Positions 32,838 to 41,722 of a stretch of 64,000 nt of DNA are shown piece after piece. Each line of letters opens with the position of its first letter. The first letter of the stretch is position 1. The translations under genes were made by a program, and so were the position numbers. The notes under the pieces are model-generated. The model saw nothing but the letters and a program-made list of their open reading frames with translations, made no database searches and had not been told where the DNA came from. This stretch comes from Pseudomonas sp. K2I15 (GTDB lineage: Bacteria > Pseudomonadota > Gammaproteobacteria > Pseudomonadales > Pseudomonadaceae): contig NZ_NIXO01000007.1 in the NCBI RefSeq assembly GCF_002204795.1, positions 88,821 to 152,820 on the forward strand, given 5' to 3'.

Positions 32838-32925
32838 GGCTTGCTCCAGGGCGGAAAGGCTACCAGAATCGGTTGCCTGAAGTTTGCGACTGGCCTTGTG
32901 GGCAGACGACATAAATTCTTGGATG

Positions 32926-32943
32926 GCCGAAGGTTGCTTCGGC
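32926..32943 (-). other. Leader hairpin of aceE mRNA
   Basis: GCCGAAG, four-base loop, CTTCGGC: a perfect 7-bp stem in the predicted 5' untranslated region, about 90 bases before the aceE start. No T-run follows. It may stabilise or regulate the leader. Confidence 0.4.
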
Positions 32944-32947
32944 GTCC

Positions 32948-33017
32948 TGTAGTTTTACTACAAATCGTCGGCCATTTCAGCCTTTCGAATGTATATACGA
33001 GTAGTAAAACTACACAA
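32948..33017 (-). promoter_or_regulatory. Predicted aceE promoter with twin palindromic operator
   Basis: On the minus strand TTGTGT (33017-33012) and TATACA (32995-32990) form a -35/-10 pair with a 16-base spacer. The spacer contains most of a palindrome whose core on that strand is TGTAGTTTTACTAC (33014-33001). A second copy, TGTAGTTTTACTACA on the plus strand, lies downstream of the predicted start at 32948-32962. Both share the dyad TGTAGT / ACTACA around a T- or A-rich centre. Two matching sites, one inside the promoter and one just downstream, are a typical repressor layout. The regulator is not identified; a GntR-type pyruvate or lactate sensor is a reasonable guess. The rest of the 383-bp aceE-glnE gap shows nothing else convincing. 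Confidence 0.65.
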
Positions 33018-33220
33018 GACTGAGCGGATTGCTCGGTCTAGTTGGCGAGCATAATCGTTATTGTTGATCTTTTGCGAACAAGAAAGGGTAGAAATTTGAT
33101 GTTAACTGCCAAAAAAGAAAAATTTTCAGCTATTTCTAACCTTTGTTCGACAGTCCTTCACCGAGCGTGGTTCTTGCGTTCACAGCAACAAGCCATTTAC
33201 GCGCCGATCAAGGATAGACC

Positions 33221-36160
33221 ATGAGCCTTCCAATGCAGGCCGAACTGCCGGCCATCCTGCTTCCATTTGCCAAGCGGGCCGAGCAGTCATTTCGTGACGT
33301 CGTGGCCGGATTGGACGGCGATAATGGCCTTTCTGAGTGGACGCCGCAACGTTGGGCTGACTTCGCCCGTGTGTGCGCCGCCAGTGATTTCGTCATTGAA
33401 CAGAGTGTTCGTGACCCTTTGATGTTGCTGGAGCTGGTGGCATGGGGCGAACTGGACCGAGGCTTTGCCCCCGGCGAGCTGTGCGGCCAGATTGCAGTTG
33501 CCGTGCAACAAGCTGAAACAGAAGACGAACTGGGCCGCGTTCTGCGCCGCCAGCGCACCCGCCAGCAAGTGCGGATCATCTGGCGCGACCTGACCCGACA
33601 GGCGGACCTGGTGCAAACCTGTCGCGATCTATCGGACATGGCCGACGCCAGTATCGACCAGGCGTATCAGTGGCTGTACCAGCGCCACTGCGTCCTGTTC
33701 GGCACGCCCACCGGCCGTCGCAGCGGCGAGCCGCAGCACATGGTCATCCTCGGCATGGGCAAGCTCGGCGCCGTAGAATTGAACCTGTCGTCCGATATCG
33801 ACCTGATCTTCGCCTACCCCGAAGGCGGCGACACGGTGGGCGTAAAACGTTCGCTGGATAACCAGGAATTCTTCATTCGCCTTGGTCAAAAACTGATCAA
33901 GGCCCTGGACCCGATGACCGTCGACGGCTTTGTATTTCGCGTCGATATGCGTCTGCGGCCCTACGGTTCAGCCGGGGCACTGGTGCTCAGCTTCAACGCG
34001 CTGGAACAGTACTACCAGGACCAGGGCCGCGACTGGGAACGCTACGCCATGATCAAGGCGCGGGTGGTGGCTGGAGACCAGGTGGCCGGCGCGCAATTGC
34101 TCGACATGCTGCGGCCATTTGTCTACCGGCGTTACCTGGATTTTTCCGCCATCGAAGCGCTGCGCACCATGAAGCAGTTGATCCAGCAGGAAGTGCGGCG
34201 CAAGGGCATGGCCGAGAACATCAAGCTGGGCTCGGGCGGCATCCGTGAAGTCGAATTTATCGCCCAGGCGTTTCAGCTGATCCACGGCGGCCGCGACCTG
34301 AGCCTGCAACAGCGCCCGCTGCTAAAAGTGCTGGGCACGCTGGAAGGCCAGGGCTACCTGCCGCCGGCGGTGATCGCCGAGCTGCGCGATGGCTATGAAT
34401 TCCTGCGCTACACCGAACACGCGATCCAGGCGATTGCCGATCGCCAGACTCAAATGCTCCCGGACGGCACCGAAGACCAGGCGCGAATTGCCTTCATGAT
34501 GGGCTTCCCGGACTGGACGGCGTTCCATGAGCGCCTGATGTACTGGCGCGGTCGGGTGGACTGGCACTTCCGCCAGGTGATTGCCGACCCGGATGAAGAA
34601 GAGGGCGAAGAAAGCGAACTGGTCGTGGGCGGCGAGTGGTTGCCATTGTGGGAAGAGTCCCAGGACGAAGAGGCCGCTTGCCGACAGTTGCAGGAAGGTG
34701 GCTTCACCGATGCACCCAAAGCCTTGAAAACCTTGGCTGGCCTGCGTAGCAGCCCGCAATTACGCGCCATGCAGCGCTTGGGGCGCGAGCGTCTGGATGC
34801 GTTTATTCCGCGCTTGCTGGCCCAGGCCGTTGAACACGCCAACCCGGATCTGGTGCTTGAACGCGTATTGCCATTGGTCGAAGCCGTCGCCCGACGTTCC
34901 GCCTATTTGGTACTTCTGACCGAAAACCCCGACGCCCTGCGTCGCCTTCTGACCCTGTGCGCCGCCAGCCCGTGGATCGCCGAACAGATCACCCGCTTCC
35001 CGCTGCTGCTGGACGAATTGCTCAACGAAGGCCGCCTGTTCAAGCCGCCCTTGGCACCGGAATTGGCTGCCGAATTGCGCGAACGCCTGACACGCATCCC
35101 TGAAGATGACCTTGAGCAGCAGATGGAAGCCCTGCGTCACTTCAAGCTGGCCCACCGCCTGCGGGTGGCCGCCTCGGAAATCGCCGGCAGCCTGCCGCTG
35201 ATGAAAGTCAGTGACTACCTGACCTGGCTCGCCGAAGCCATCCTCGAACAAGTGCTGGCCCTGGCCTGGCGCCAGACTGTCGCCCGCCACGGTTCGCCGC
35301 AGCGTGTGGACGGCACCTTGTGCGATCCCGGGTTCATCATTGTCGGTTATGGGAAAGTCGGCGGCATCGAATTGGGGCATGGTTCGGACCTGGACCTGGT
35401 GTTTATCCATGACGGTGACCCGCAAGCCGAAACCGACGGCGCCAAGCCGATCGACGGTGCGCAATTCTTTACCCGGCTGGGCCAGCGGATCATTCACCTG
35501 CTGACCACCCAGACCAACTCCGGGCAGTTGTATGAAGTGGACATGCGCCTGCGACCGTCGGGCGCGTCCGGTTTGCTGGTGAGTTCCCTGGGAGCATTTG
35601 CGCGCTATCAGGAAAACGAAGCCTGGACCTGGGAACACCAGGCGCTGGTGCGTGCACGTGTGTTGGTCGGCAGCCAGGATGTCGGCCGTGCGTTTGAGCA
35701 AGTGCGGGCGCAAGTGCTGGGCCGCGCGCAGGACCTGGACAAGCTGCGCCAGGAGGTCAGCGAGATGCGCACCAAGATGCGTGACAACCTTGGCACCAAG
35801 TCCACGGCGGCGGGAACGGCGGCGAATGCCTTCGAGCCCACGGTGGCGTTCGACCTCAAGCAGGACGCCGGAGGTATCGTCGATATTGAATTTATGGTGC
35901 AATACGCGGCTTTGGCGTGGTCTGCGCAACATCCATCGTTGCTGCGCTACACCGACAATATCCGCATTCTGGAAGGGCTGGAGCAGGTCGGGCTGATGCC
36001 TGCTGCCGATGCCCATTTGCTGCGCGAGGTGTATAAAGCCTACCGTTCCGCCGCTCACCGCCAGGCCTTGCAGAACGAGGCCGGTACGGTTGCCGGGGAC
36101 CAGTTCGCTGACGAACGGCGCCAGGTGCAGCGAATCTGGCATGAACTGGGGTTAAGCTGA
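33221..36160 (+). CDS. glnE: Bifunctional glutamine synthetase adenylyltransferase/deadenylase
   Basis: Adds AMP to, or removes it from, glutamine synthetase in response to nitrogen status via PII. The 979-residue protein has two nucleotidyltransferase domains. The N-terminal one (deadenylylation) has GMGKLGAVELNLSSDIDLIF near residue 180; the C-terminal one (adenylylation) has GYGKVGGIELGHGSDLDLVF near residue 710. Each shows the GSD/SSDxDL metal-binding Asp pair. Helical regulatory regions lie between and after. ATG 33221 has AAGGA about seven bases upstream. Length matches the family (about 950-980). It precedes the waa operon, as in other pseudomonads. Confidence 0.97.
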   Translation: MSLPMQAELPAILLPFAKRAEQSFRDVVAGLDGDNGLSEWTPQRWADFARVCAASDFVIEQSVRDPLMLLELVAWGELDRGFAPGELCGQIAVAVQQAETEDELGRVLRRQRTRQQVRIIWRDLTRQADLVQTCRDLSDMADASIDQAYQWLYQRHCVLFGTPTGRRSGEPQHMVILGMGKLGAVELNLSSDIDLIFAYPEGGDTVGVKRSLDNQEFFIRLGQKLIKALDPMTVDGFVFRVDMRLRPYGSAGALVLSFNALEQYYQDQGRDWERYAMIKARVVAGDQVAGAQLLDMLRPFVYRRYLDFSAIEALRTMKQLIQQEVRRKGMAENIKLGSGGIREVEFIAQAFQLIHGGRDLSLQQRPLLKVLGTLEGQGYLPPAVIAELRDGYEFLRYTEHAIQAIADRQTQMLPDGTEDQARIAFMMGFPDWTAFHERLMYWRGRVDWHFRQVIADPDEEEGEESELVVGGEWLPLWEESQDEEAACRQLQEGGFTDAPKALKTLAGLRSSPQLRAMQRLGRERLDAFIPRLLAQAVEHANPDLVLERVLPLVEAVARRSAYLVLLTENPDALRRLLTLCAASPWIAEQITRFPLLLDELLNEGRLFKPPLAPELAAELRERLTRIPEDDLEQQMEALRHFKLAHRLRVAASEIAGSLPLMKVSDYLTWLAEAILEQVLALAWRQTVARHGSPQRVDGTLCDPGFIIVGYGKVGGIELGHGSDLDLVFIHDGDPQAETDGAKPIDGAQFFTRLGQRIIHLLTTQTNSGQLYEVDMRLRPSGASGLLVSSLGAFARYQENEAWTWEHQALVRARVLVGSQDVGRAFEQVRAQVLGRAQDLDKLRQEVSEMRTKMRDNLGTKSTAAGTAANAFEPTVAFDLKQDAGGIVDIEFMVQYAALAWSAQHPSLLRYTDNIRILEGLEQVGLMPAADAHLLREVYKAYRSAAHRQALQNEAGTVAGDQFADERRQVQRIWHELGLS

Positions 36161-36177
36161 AACACTATATATAAGGC

Positions 36178-36197
36178 GGGGAGGCATGAGCCTCCCC
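36178..36197 (+). terminator. Hairpin between glnE and waaF, weak terminator or attenuator
   Basis: GGGGAGGC, loop ATGA, GCCTCCCC: a strong 8-bp stem, followed by GTATCGTTTG rather than a clean T-run. It ends 20 bp before waaF. It may reduce read-through from glnE into the LPS operon. Confidence 0.5.
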
Positions 36198-36217
36198 GTA
36201 TCGTTTGTGGAAACTAC

Positions 36218-37252
36218 ATGAATATTCTGATCGTTGGGCCCAGTTGGGTCGGTGACATGGTGATGGCGCAGACACTGTTCCAGTGCCTGAAACAGCGCCA
36301 TCCCGACTGCCAAATCGACGTGCTCGCCCCCGAGTGGAGCCGGCCGATTCTTGAGCGCATGCCCGAGGTGCGTAAGGCTTTGAGCTTCCCGCTCGGCCAC
36401 GGCGCGCTGGAGCTGGCGACCCGTCGACGCATCGGCAAGTCCCTGGCGGGCCAGTACGATCAGGCGATCCTGTTGCCCAACTCGATGAAGTCGGCACTGG
36501 TGCCGTTCTTTGCCGGCATTCCCAAGCGCACCGGCTGGCGTGGCGAGTTTCGCTATGGCTTGCTCAATGATGTGCGCAAGCTCGACAAGGCCCGTTACCC
36601 GCTGATGATCGAGCGCTTCATGGCCCTGGCCTACGCGCCGGGTGCCGAGTTGCCGACGCCATATCCGCGCCCGAGCCTGCAAATCGACCCGGTCACCCGC
36701 GACGCCGCCCTGGCCAAGTTCGGCCTGGAGCTGGACCGTCCGGTGCTGGCGCTGTGCCCAGGCGCCGAGTTTGGCGAGTCCAAGCGCTGGCCGTCGGAGC
36801 ATTACGCCAAGGTCGCGGAGATGAAGATTCGCGAGGGCTGGCAAGTCTGGCTGTTCGGCTCGAAAAATGATCATTCTGTAGGCGAGGACATTCGTCAGCG
36901 CCTGATCCCGGGCCTGCGCGAAGAAGCCGTCAACCTCAGTGGCGACACGTCCCTGGCCGAGGCTATCGACCTGCTGTCCTGCGCCGACTCGGTGGTGTCC
37001 AACGACTCTGGCCTGATGCACGTGGCCGCGGCGCTGAACCGCCCGCTGGTGGCGGTGTACGGCTCGACATCGCCAGGCTTCACCCCGCCGTTGGCCGACA
37101 AGGTCGAAGTGGTGCGCCTGGGCCTGGATTGCAGCCCGTGTTTCGACCGCACCTGCCGGTTCGGCCACTACAACTGCCTGCGCCAATTGCTGCCGCAACC
37201 CGTCAGCGACGCGTTACAGCGGCTGCAGGGCACTGTGGTCGAGGTTCGTTAA
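36218..37252 (+). CDS. waaF: ADP-heptose:LPS heptosyltransferase II
   Basis: GT9 glycosyltransferase that adds the second heptose to the inner core at the cytoplasmic face of the inner membrane. The 344 residues begin MNILIVGPSWVGDMVMAQTLFQ, typical of WaaF. The ADP-heptose-binding C-terminal half includes CPGAEFGESKRWPSEHYAKV near residue 185 and SVVSNDSGLMHVAAAL near 265. First gene of a closely packed operon: waaC starts one base after its stop. It uses the product of hldE, encoded later in the window. Confidence 0.96.
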   Translation: MNILIVGPSWVGDMVMAQTLFQCLKQRHPDCQIDVLAPEWSRPILERMPEVRKALSFPLGHGALELATRRRIGKSLAGQYDQAILLPNSMKSALVPFFAGIPKRTGWRGEFRYGLLNDVRKLDKARYPLMIERFMALAYAPGAELPTPYPRPSLQIDPVTRDAALAKFGLELDRPVLALCPGAEFGESKRWPSEHYAKVAEMKIREGWQVWLFGSKNDHSVGEDIRQRLIPGLREEAVNLSGDTSLAEAIDLLSCADSVVSNDSGLMHVAAALNRPLVAVYGSTSPGFTPPLADKVEVVRLGLDCSPCFDRTCRFGHYNCLRQLLPQPVSDALQRLQGTVVEVR

Positions 37253-37253
37253 G

Positions 37254-38312
37254 TTGCGGGTTCTGGTAATCAAGACCTCATCCCTGGGCGATGTGATTCA
37301 TGCCTTGCCGGCGTTGACCGACGCGGCGCGGGCGATCCCGGGCATCCGTTTTGACTGGGTGGTGGAAGAAGGCTTCGCCGAAATCCCCACGTGGCACCCG
37401 GCGGTGGACAAGGTGATCCCGGTGGCGATCCGCCGCTGGCGCAAGAACATCTGGCAGACCCTCAAGAGTGGCGAATGGCGGCGCTTCAAAAAGAGCGTGC
37501 AGTCGACCAAATACGACTTGGTGATCGACGCCCAAGGCCTGCTGAAAAGTGCCTGGCTGACTCGTTACGTACGCGCCCCGGTGGCGGGCTTCGACAAGCA
37601 ATCGGCTCGCGAGCCGTTGGCGGCGCACTTCTATTCCCGGCGTTTGGCCGTGGCCCGTGGGCAGCATGCGGTGGAGCGCTTGCGCCAGCTGTTTGCCGTC
37701 GCGCTCGGTTACGACCTTCCAAAAGGCCTGGGCGACTACGGGCTCAGCGTCGACAAGCTGTTGGGCCTGCCGCCGAAAAAGCCGTTTGTACTGCTGCTGC
37801 ACGGCACCACCTGGGACACCAAGCACTGGCCGGAAGCCTACTGGCGCGACCTGGCCGAACGCATGGACCGCTTTGGTGTGGACGTGAAGTTGCCATGGGG
37901 CAATGCCGCCGAAAAGGCGCGCGCCGAGCGCCTGGCCAAGGGCCTGAAAAACGCCGAAGTGCTGCCCAAGCTGAACCTGGCGGGCGTGGCCCGTGTGCTG
38001 GCGAATGCCAAGGCGTGTGTGGCTGTGGACACCGGCCTCGGTCACTTGGCCGCGGCACTGGATGTGCCGACGATTTCCCTGTTCGGCCCCACCAATCCCG
38101 GCTTGACCGGCGCCTACGGCAAGGCGCAGATCCATCTGGCCAGCGACTTCCCGTGTGCGCCATGCCTGCAAAAGAAATGCACCTATCAACCGACCGCTGA
38201 AGACCAGCGCCGCTTTGATCTCAAGCGTGAGTGGCCACTGTGCTTCACTCGCCTGAACCCTGAGCGTGTCGCAACGCGATTAAGCACGTTGTTATTGGCT
38301 GAGGAGCACTGA
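37254..38312 (+). CDS. waaC: ADP-heptose:LPS heptosyltransferase I
   Basis: GT9 glycosyltransferase that adds the first heptose to Kdo. The start is TTG at 37254, one base after the waaF stop, directly giving the family N terminus RVLVIKTSSLGDVIHALPAL; 352 residues, the usual length. The donor-site segment VAVDTGLGHLAAALDVPTISLFG lies near residue 260. Cysteines near the C terminus (CAPCLQKKC) are common in pseudomonad WaaC. Its TGA overlaps the waaG ATG. Confidence 0.96.
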   Translation: MRVLVIKTSSLGDVIHALPALTDAARAIPGIRFDWVVEEGFAEIPTWHPAVDKVIPVAIRRWRKNIWQTLKSGEWRRFKKSVQSTKYDLVIDAQGLLKSAWLTRYVRAPVAGFDKQSAREPLAAHFYSRRLAVARGQHAVERLRQLFAVALGYDLPKGLGDYGLSVDKLLGLPPKKPFVLLLHGTTWDTKHWPEAYWRDLAERMDRFGVDVKLPWGNAAEKARAERLAKGLKNAEVLPKLNLAGVARVLANAKACVAVDTGLGHLAAALDVPTISLFGPTNPGLTGAYGKAQIHLASDFPCAPCLQKKCTYQPTAEDQRRFDLKREWPLCFTRLNPERVATRLSTLLLAEEH

Positions 38313-39436
38313 TGCAACTGGCTTTTGTCCTCTACAAGTACTTTCCCTTTGGTGGCCTGCAGCGCGACTTCATGCGCATTGCCCTGGAATGCCAAAAGCG
38401 CGGCCATCAGATTCGCGTCTACACCCTGATCTGGGAAGGCGAGGTGCCGCCGGGCTTTGAAGTGCTGGTGGCGCCGGTCAAGGCGCTGTTCAATCATCGG
38501 CGCAACGAAAAGCTCTACGCCTGGATCCAGGCCGACCTGGCCAAGCGCCCGGTTGATCGCGTGGTGGGCTTCAACAAGATGCCGGGGCTGGATGTGTACT
38601 TCGCCGCCGACGGTGTGTTCGAAGACAAGGCCCAAAACCTGCGTAACCCGATGTACCGCTGGTTCGGTCGTTACCGGCACTTTGCCGAGTACGAGCGGGC
38701 AGTGTTCGACAAGGGTGCCAAGCCCCAAATCCTTACGATTTCCCGGCAACAGCAACCGCTGTTCACCCAGTATTACGGCACCGAGCCTGAGCGCTTTCAT
38801 CTGCTGCCGCCGGGCATTGCCCGCGACCGTCGCGCGCCACCCAACGCCGCTGAGATTCGCGCTGAGTTTCGTCGTGAATTCGGCTTGGCCGAAGATGATT
38901 TGCTGCTGGTTCAGATCGGATCCGGCTTCAAGACCAAGGGTGTCGACCGCAGCCTCAAGGCGGTTGCCGCGCTGCCGTCGAGCTTGAAGAAACGCACCCG
39001 GCTATTTGTAATCGGCCAGGATGACCCCAAAGTATTCCAGTTGCAGAGTGCCGCACTGGGCTTGGGCGATCAGGTGCAGTTTTTCCAGGGCCGCAGCGAT
39101 ATCCCGCGTTTCCTGCTGGGGGCCGACCTGTTGATTCACCCGGCCTACAACGAGGCGGCCGGCAATGTGCTGATCGAAGCGGTGGTCGCCGGCCTCCCGG
39201 TGCTGGTGAGCAAGGTCTGCGGCTACGCGTTTTACATTGATGAGGCCCAAAGTGGCCGGGTGTTGGACGAGCCGTTCGAGCAGGCCCAGCTTAACCAGTA
39301 CCTGGTGGATATGCTCGACGATGCACAAGCGCGCGCGGCCTGGAGCCGCAATGGTCTGGCTTTCGCTGAGACGGCCGACCTCTATAGCATGCCGCAGTAC
39401 GCTGCGGACCTGATTCTGGCGGAGCCAAACCGATGA
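38312..39436 (+). CDS. waaG: LPS core glucosyl/galactosaminyltransferase WaaG
   Basis: GT4-family enzyme that adds the first outer-core hexose to heptose II (a galactosamine in P. aeruginosa; glucose in E. coli). The 374 residues begin MQLAFVLYKYFPFGGLQRDFMRIA, a clear WaaG N terminus, with HLLPPGIARDRR and VQIGSGFKTKGVDRSLKAV in the middle and the donor-binding HPAYNEAAGNVLIEAVVAGLP near residue 275 (E-x7-E motif). Translationally coupled to both neighbours by overlaps of one and four bases. Confidence 0.95.
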   Translation: MQLAFVLYKYFPFGGLQRDFMRIALECQKRGHQIRVYTLIWEGEVPPGFEVLVAPVKALFNHRRNEKLYAWIQADLAKRPVDRVVGFNKMPGLDVYFAADGVFEDKAQNLRNPMYRWFGRYRHFAEYERAVFDKGAKPQILTISRQQQPLFTQYYGTEPERFHLLPPGIARDRRAPPNAAEIRAEFRREFGLAEDDLLLVQIGSGFKTKGVDRSLKAVAALPSSLKKRTRLFVIGQDDPKVFQLQSAALGLGDQVQFFQGRSDIPRFLLGADLLIHPAYNEAAGNVLIEAVVAGLPVLVSKVCGYAFYIDEAQSGRVLDEPFEQAQLNQYLVDMLDDAQARAAWSRNGLAFAETADLYSMPQYAADLILAEPNR

Positions 39437-40239
39437 AGTTGATTCTTGCCGAACCGTTCAAGACCCTTTGGGCCGGACGCGATGCGTTCGCCGAAGTCGA
39501 GAAGCTGGACGGCCAGGTGTTCCGTGAGCTGGCCGCGCGCCGTACCTTGCGTACGGAAGTGGACGGCCGCCATTATTTTGTAAAGATCCACCGGGGAATC
39601 GGCTGGGGCGAAATCCTCAAGAACCTGATCACCGCCAAGTTGCCAGTATTGGGCGCAGGCCAGGAGTGGGACGCGATCCAGCGTCTGCAGGAACTCGGCG
39701 TGCCCACCATGACCGCCGTGGCCTTTGGTGAAAAGGGCAGCAACCCGGCCGACCAGCACTCGTTCATCGTCACTGAAGAGCTGGCGCCCATCGTCAGCCT
39801 TGAAGACCTGACCATGGACTGGGTCAAACAACCGCCCGTGCCGGCTATTCGGCATGCCTTGACCGTTGAGCTTGCACGCACGCTGGGCGCGATGCACCGA
39901 GGTGGCGTGAACCATCGTGATTGCTACCTGTGCCATTTTCTGTTGCACACCGACCAACCGGTCACCGTGGACAACATCAAGCTCTCGGTGATCGACCTGC
40001 ACCGTGCCCAAGTGCGCCCGAAGATTCCACGGCGCTGGCGCGATAAGGACCTGGCCGGGCTTTACTACTCCGCACTGGAGATTGGTTTGACCCAGCGCGA
40101 CAAATTGCGTTTTCTCAAAGCCTACTTTCAGCAGCCTTTGCGCCAGATCCTGGGCGAGCACAGCGCGCTGCTGGCCGCGCTGGAGCGTATGGCTGCCAAG
40201 CTCTACGCACGCAAGCAACGATACGGGGATGCGCTCTGA
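39433..40239 (+). CDS. waaP: LPS core heptose(I) kinase WaaP
   Basis: Phosphorylates heptose I of the inner core; in P. aeruginosa this step is essential and supports LPS export. The 268-residue protein has a eukaryotic-like kinase fold: N-lobe Lys51 in HYFVKIHRG, catalytic loop HRDCYLCHFLL with Asp163, and metal-binding VIDLHRAQ near 190. All expected catalytic residues are present, unlike in the wapQ product two genes on. Start and stop overlap waaG and wapP. Confidence 0.96.
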   Translation: MKLILAEPFKTLWAGRDAFAEVEKLDGQVFRELAARRTLRTEVDGRHYFVKIHRGIGWGEILKNLITAKLPVLGAGQEWDAIQRLQELGVPTMTAVAFGEKGSNPADQHSFIVTEELAPIVSLEDLTMDWVKQPPVPAIRHALTVELARTLGAMHRGGVNHRDCYLCHFLLHTDQPVTVDNIKLSVIDLHRAQVRPKIPRRWRDKDLAGLYYSALEIGLTQRDKLRFLKAYFQQPLRQILGEHSALLAALERMAAKLYARKQRYGDAL

Positions 40240-40973
40240 TGGCGGGTTGGAACCTGGAACCCGCTTACGCCGCCCTGGCGGATGACTTTGGTAGCCTGGA
40301 GGCGGTGTTTGCCTTGCAAGGCGAGCGGCTGACCCGCGATCCGTTGTCCGAAGTGATTCGCGTAGAGCGCGGCGGGATCAATTATTACGTCAAGCGCTAC
40401 GTCGGCGCGGGCAAGGGCTTGCGCCGCTACCTGGGCAAAGCTCGGGTCAAGTCCGAGTGGCAGAACCTCAAGCGATTCGCCAAGTGGGGCATCCCGACCG
40501 CCGACGTGATCGCCTGGGGGCTTGAGCGCAAAGGCCTGGCTTATCACCGTGGGGCGATGATCACTCGTGAGTTGCCCAAGACCGAAGACTTGTCGGTGTT
40601 GGCCGAGCGCAACGACCCGCGATTGTCTGACCCGGTGTGGGTCAATAACATCAGTCGCCAGCTCGCTGAATACACGCGGACCATGCACGACAACCGGTTT
40701 ACCCACAACGATTTGAAGTGGCGCAACTTGTTGGTCGACGACCAGCAAACCCTGTACCTGATCGATTGCCCCAACGGTGATTTCTGGCGCGGGTTCTGGC
40801 TCAAATACCGCATCACCAAGGACCTGGCCTGCCTGGACAAGGTCGCCAAGTATCACTTGTCGGCCACCCAGCGCCTGCGCTTCTACATGCAGTACCGTCA
40901 GCGCAAACACCTGGGCGCGTCGGATAAACAGCGAATTCGCCACGTGGTGAAGTTTTTCGAGGGGCGAGAATGA
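40239..40973 (+). CDS. wapP: LPS core kinase-like protein WapP
   Basis: InaA/WaaP-family kinase of 244 residues, counterpart of PAO1 PA5008 (from memory), presumed to phosphorylate a second core heptose position. The catalytic loop FTHNDLKWRNLL near residue 155 has the Asp and Asn, and LIDCPNGDFW supplies the metal-binding Asp. The N-lobe lysine is in NYYVKRYVG near residue 50. It overlaps waaP by one base and wapQ by four bases. Substrate position is inferred from the family. Confidence 0.88.
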   Translation: MAGWNLEPAYAALADDFGSLEAVFALQGERLTRDPLSEVIRVERGGINYYVKRYVGAGKGLRRYLGKARVKSEWQNLKRFAKWGIPTADVIAWGLERKGLAYHRGAMITRELPKTEDLSVLAERNDPRLSDPVWVNNISRQLAEYTRTMHDNRFTHNDLKWRNLLVDDQQTLYLIDCPNGDFWRGFWLKYRITKDLACLDKVAKYHLSATQRLRFYMQYRQRKHLGASDKQRIRHVVKFFEGRE

Positions 40974-41722
40974 GTGATTTCCTGGCGGCCGAAGATCGAG
41001 CATTGCTTGAGCGCAACGGCCTCGGCACTTTTGACGCGCTGTGGGCCAAGCAACTGGACGCGGTGGACGAGCCCAATACCAGTCGCGGCGGCTGGAGCAG
41101 CGTGTTTCGCCTCGAGCTCGAAGGCCAGGGCTACTACCTCAAGCGCCAGAGCAACTACCTGACGCGTACCCTGCACCGGCCGTTTGGCGAGCCGAGTTTT
41201 GCCCGCGAGTTTCGTAATATCAGCCGCTATCGGCAGTTGGGCATTCCGGCGTTGCAGGCAGCGTTTTTTGGTGAGCGCAAAGTGGCCGGCGAGCATCGGG
41301 CGATGTTGCTGACCCGGGCGCTGGACGGCTGGAATGATCTGGATTCATTGCTGGAGCAATGGTCTGATTTGAGCGGCCAGCAGCAGCGAGCGATCTTGCT
41401 GGCTTGCGGTCAGCTTGCTCGCCAGTTGCACAGCGTGGGCCAGGTGCATGGCTGTTTTTATCCCAAGCATATTTTCCTGCAGGCCGTCGGCGACGGCTAT
41501 GCGGCGCAGTTGATCGACCTTGAGAAAACCCGCCCGCTGTTGTTCGGCTGGCGTGACCGGGTCAAGGACCTGGAACCGCTGTTGCGCCGTGCGCCGCAGT
41601 GGTCGGACGATCAGGTTCGCCAACTGTTGGCGGCGTATCTGGATCAGTCTGAAGACAGCGCATTGGTCGCCACCTGGAACCAGCGCCTGGCCGCCCGGCG
41701 CAGTCACAAGGAGAAGCGTTGA
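40970..41722 (+). CDS. wapQ: LPS core kinase-like protein WapQ, catalytic Asp replaced
   Basis: A 250-residue member of the WaaP/InaA family, counterpart of PAO1 PA5007 (from memory). The kinase fold is recognisable: YYLKRQSNYL with the N-lobe Lys near 60, and LIDLEKTRPL where the metal-binding Asp is retained. The catalytic loop, however, reads VHGCFYPKHIFL; aligned with the WaaP loop HRDCYLCHFLL, Cys replaces the catalytic Asp. It may be a pseudokinase, a partner of WapP, or use a different chemistry. Embedded in the operon with four-base and three-base overlaps on either side. Confidence 0.85.
   Translation: MSDFLAAEDRALLERNGLGTFDALWAKQLDAVDEPNTSRGGWSSVFRLELEGQGYYLKRQSNYLTRTLHRPFGEPSFAREFRNISRYRQLGIPALQAAFFGERKVAGEHRAMLLTRALDGWNDLDSLLEQWSDLSGQQQRAILLACGQLARQLHSVGQVHGCFYPKHIFLQAVGDGYAAQLIDLEKTRPLLFGWRDRVKDLEPLLRRAPQWSDDQVRQLLAAYLDQSEDSALVATWNQRLAARRSHKEKR

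Noticed and set aside
33042..33224. Small open frame in the aceE-glnE gap
   Set aside because: No ribosome-binding site, A+T-rich with no recognisable protein features, runs into the glnE start; likely chance.
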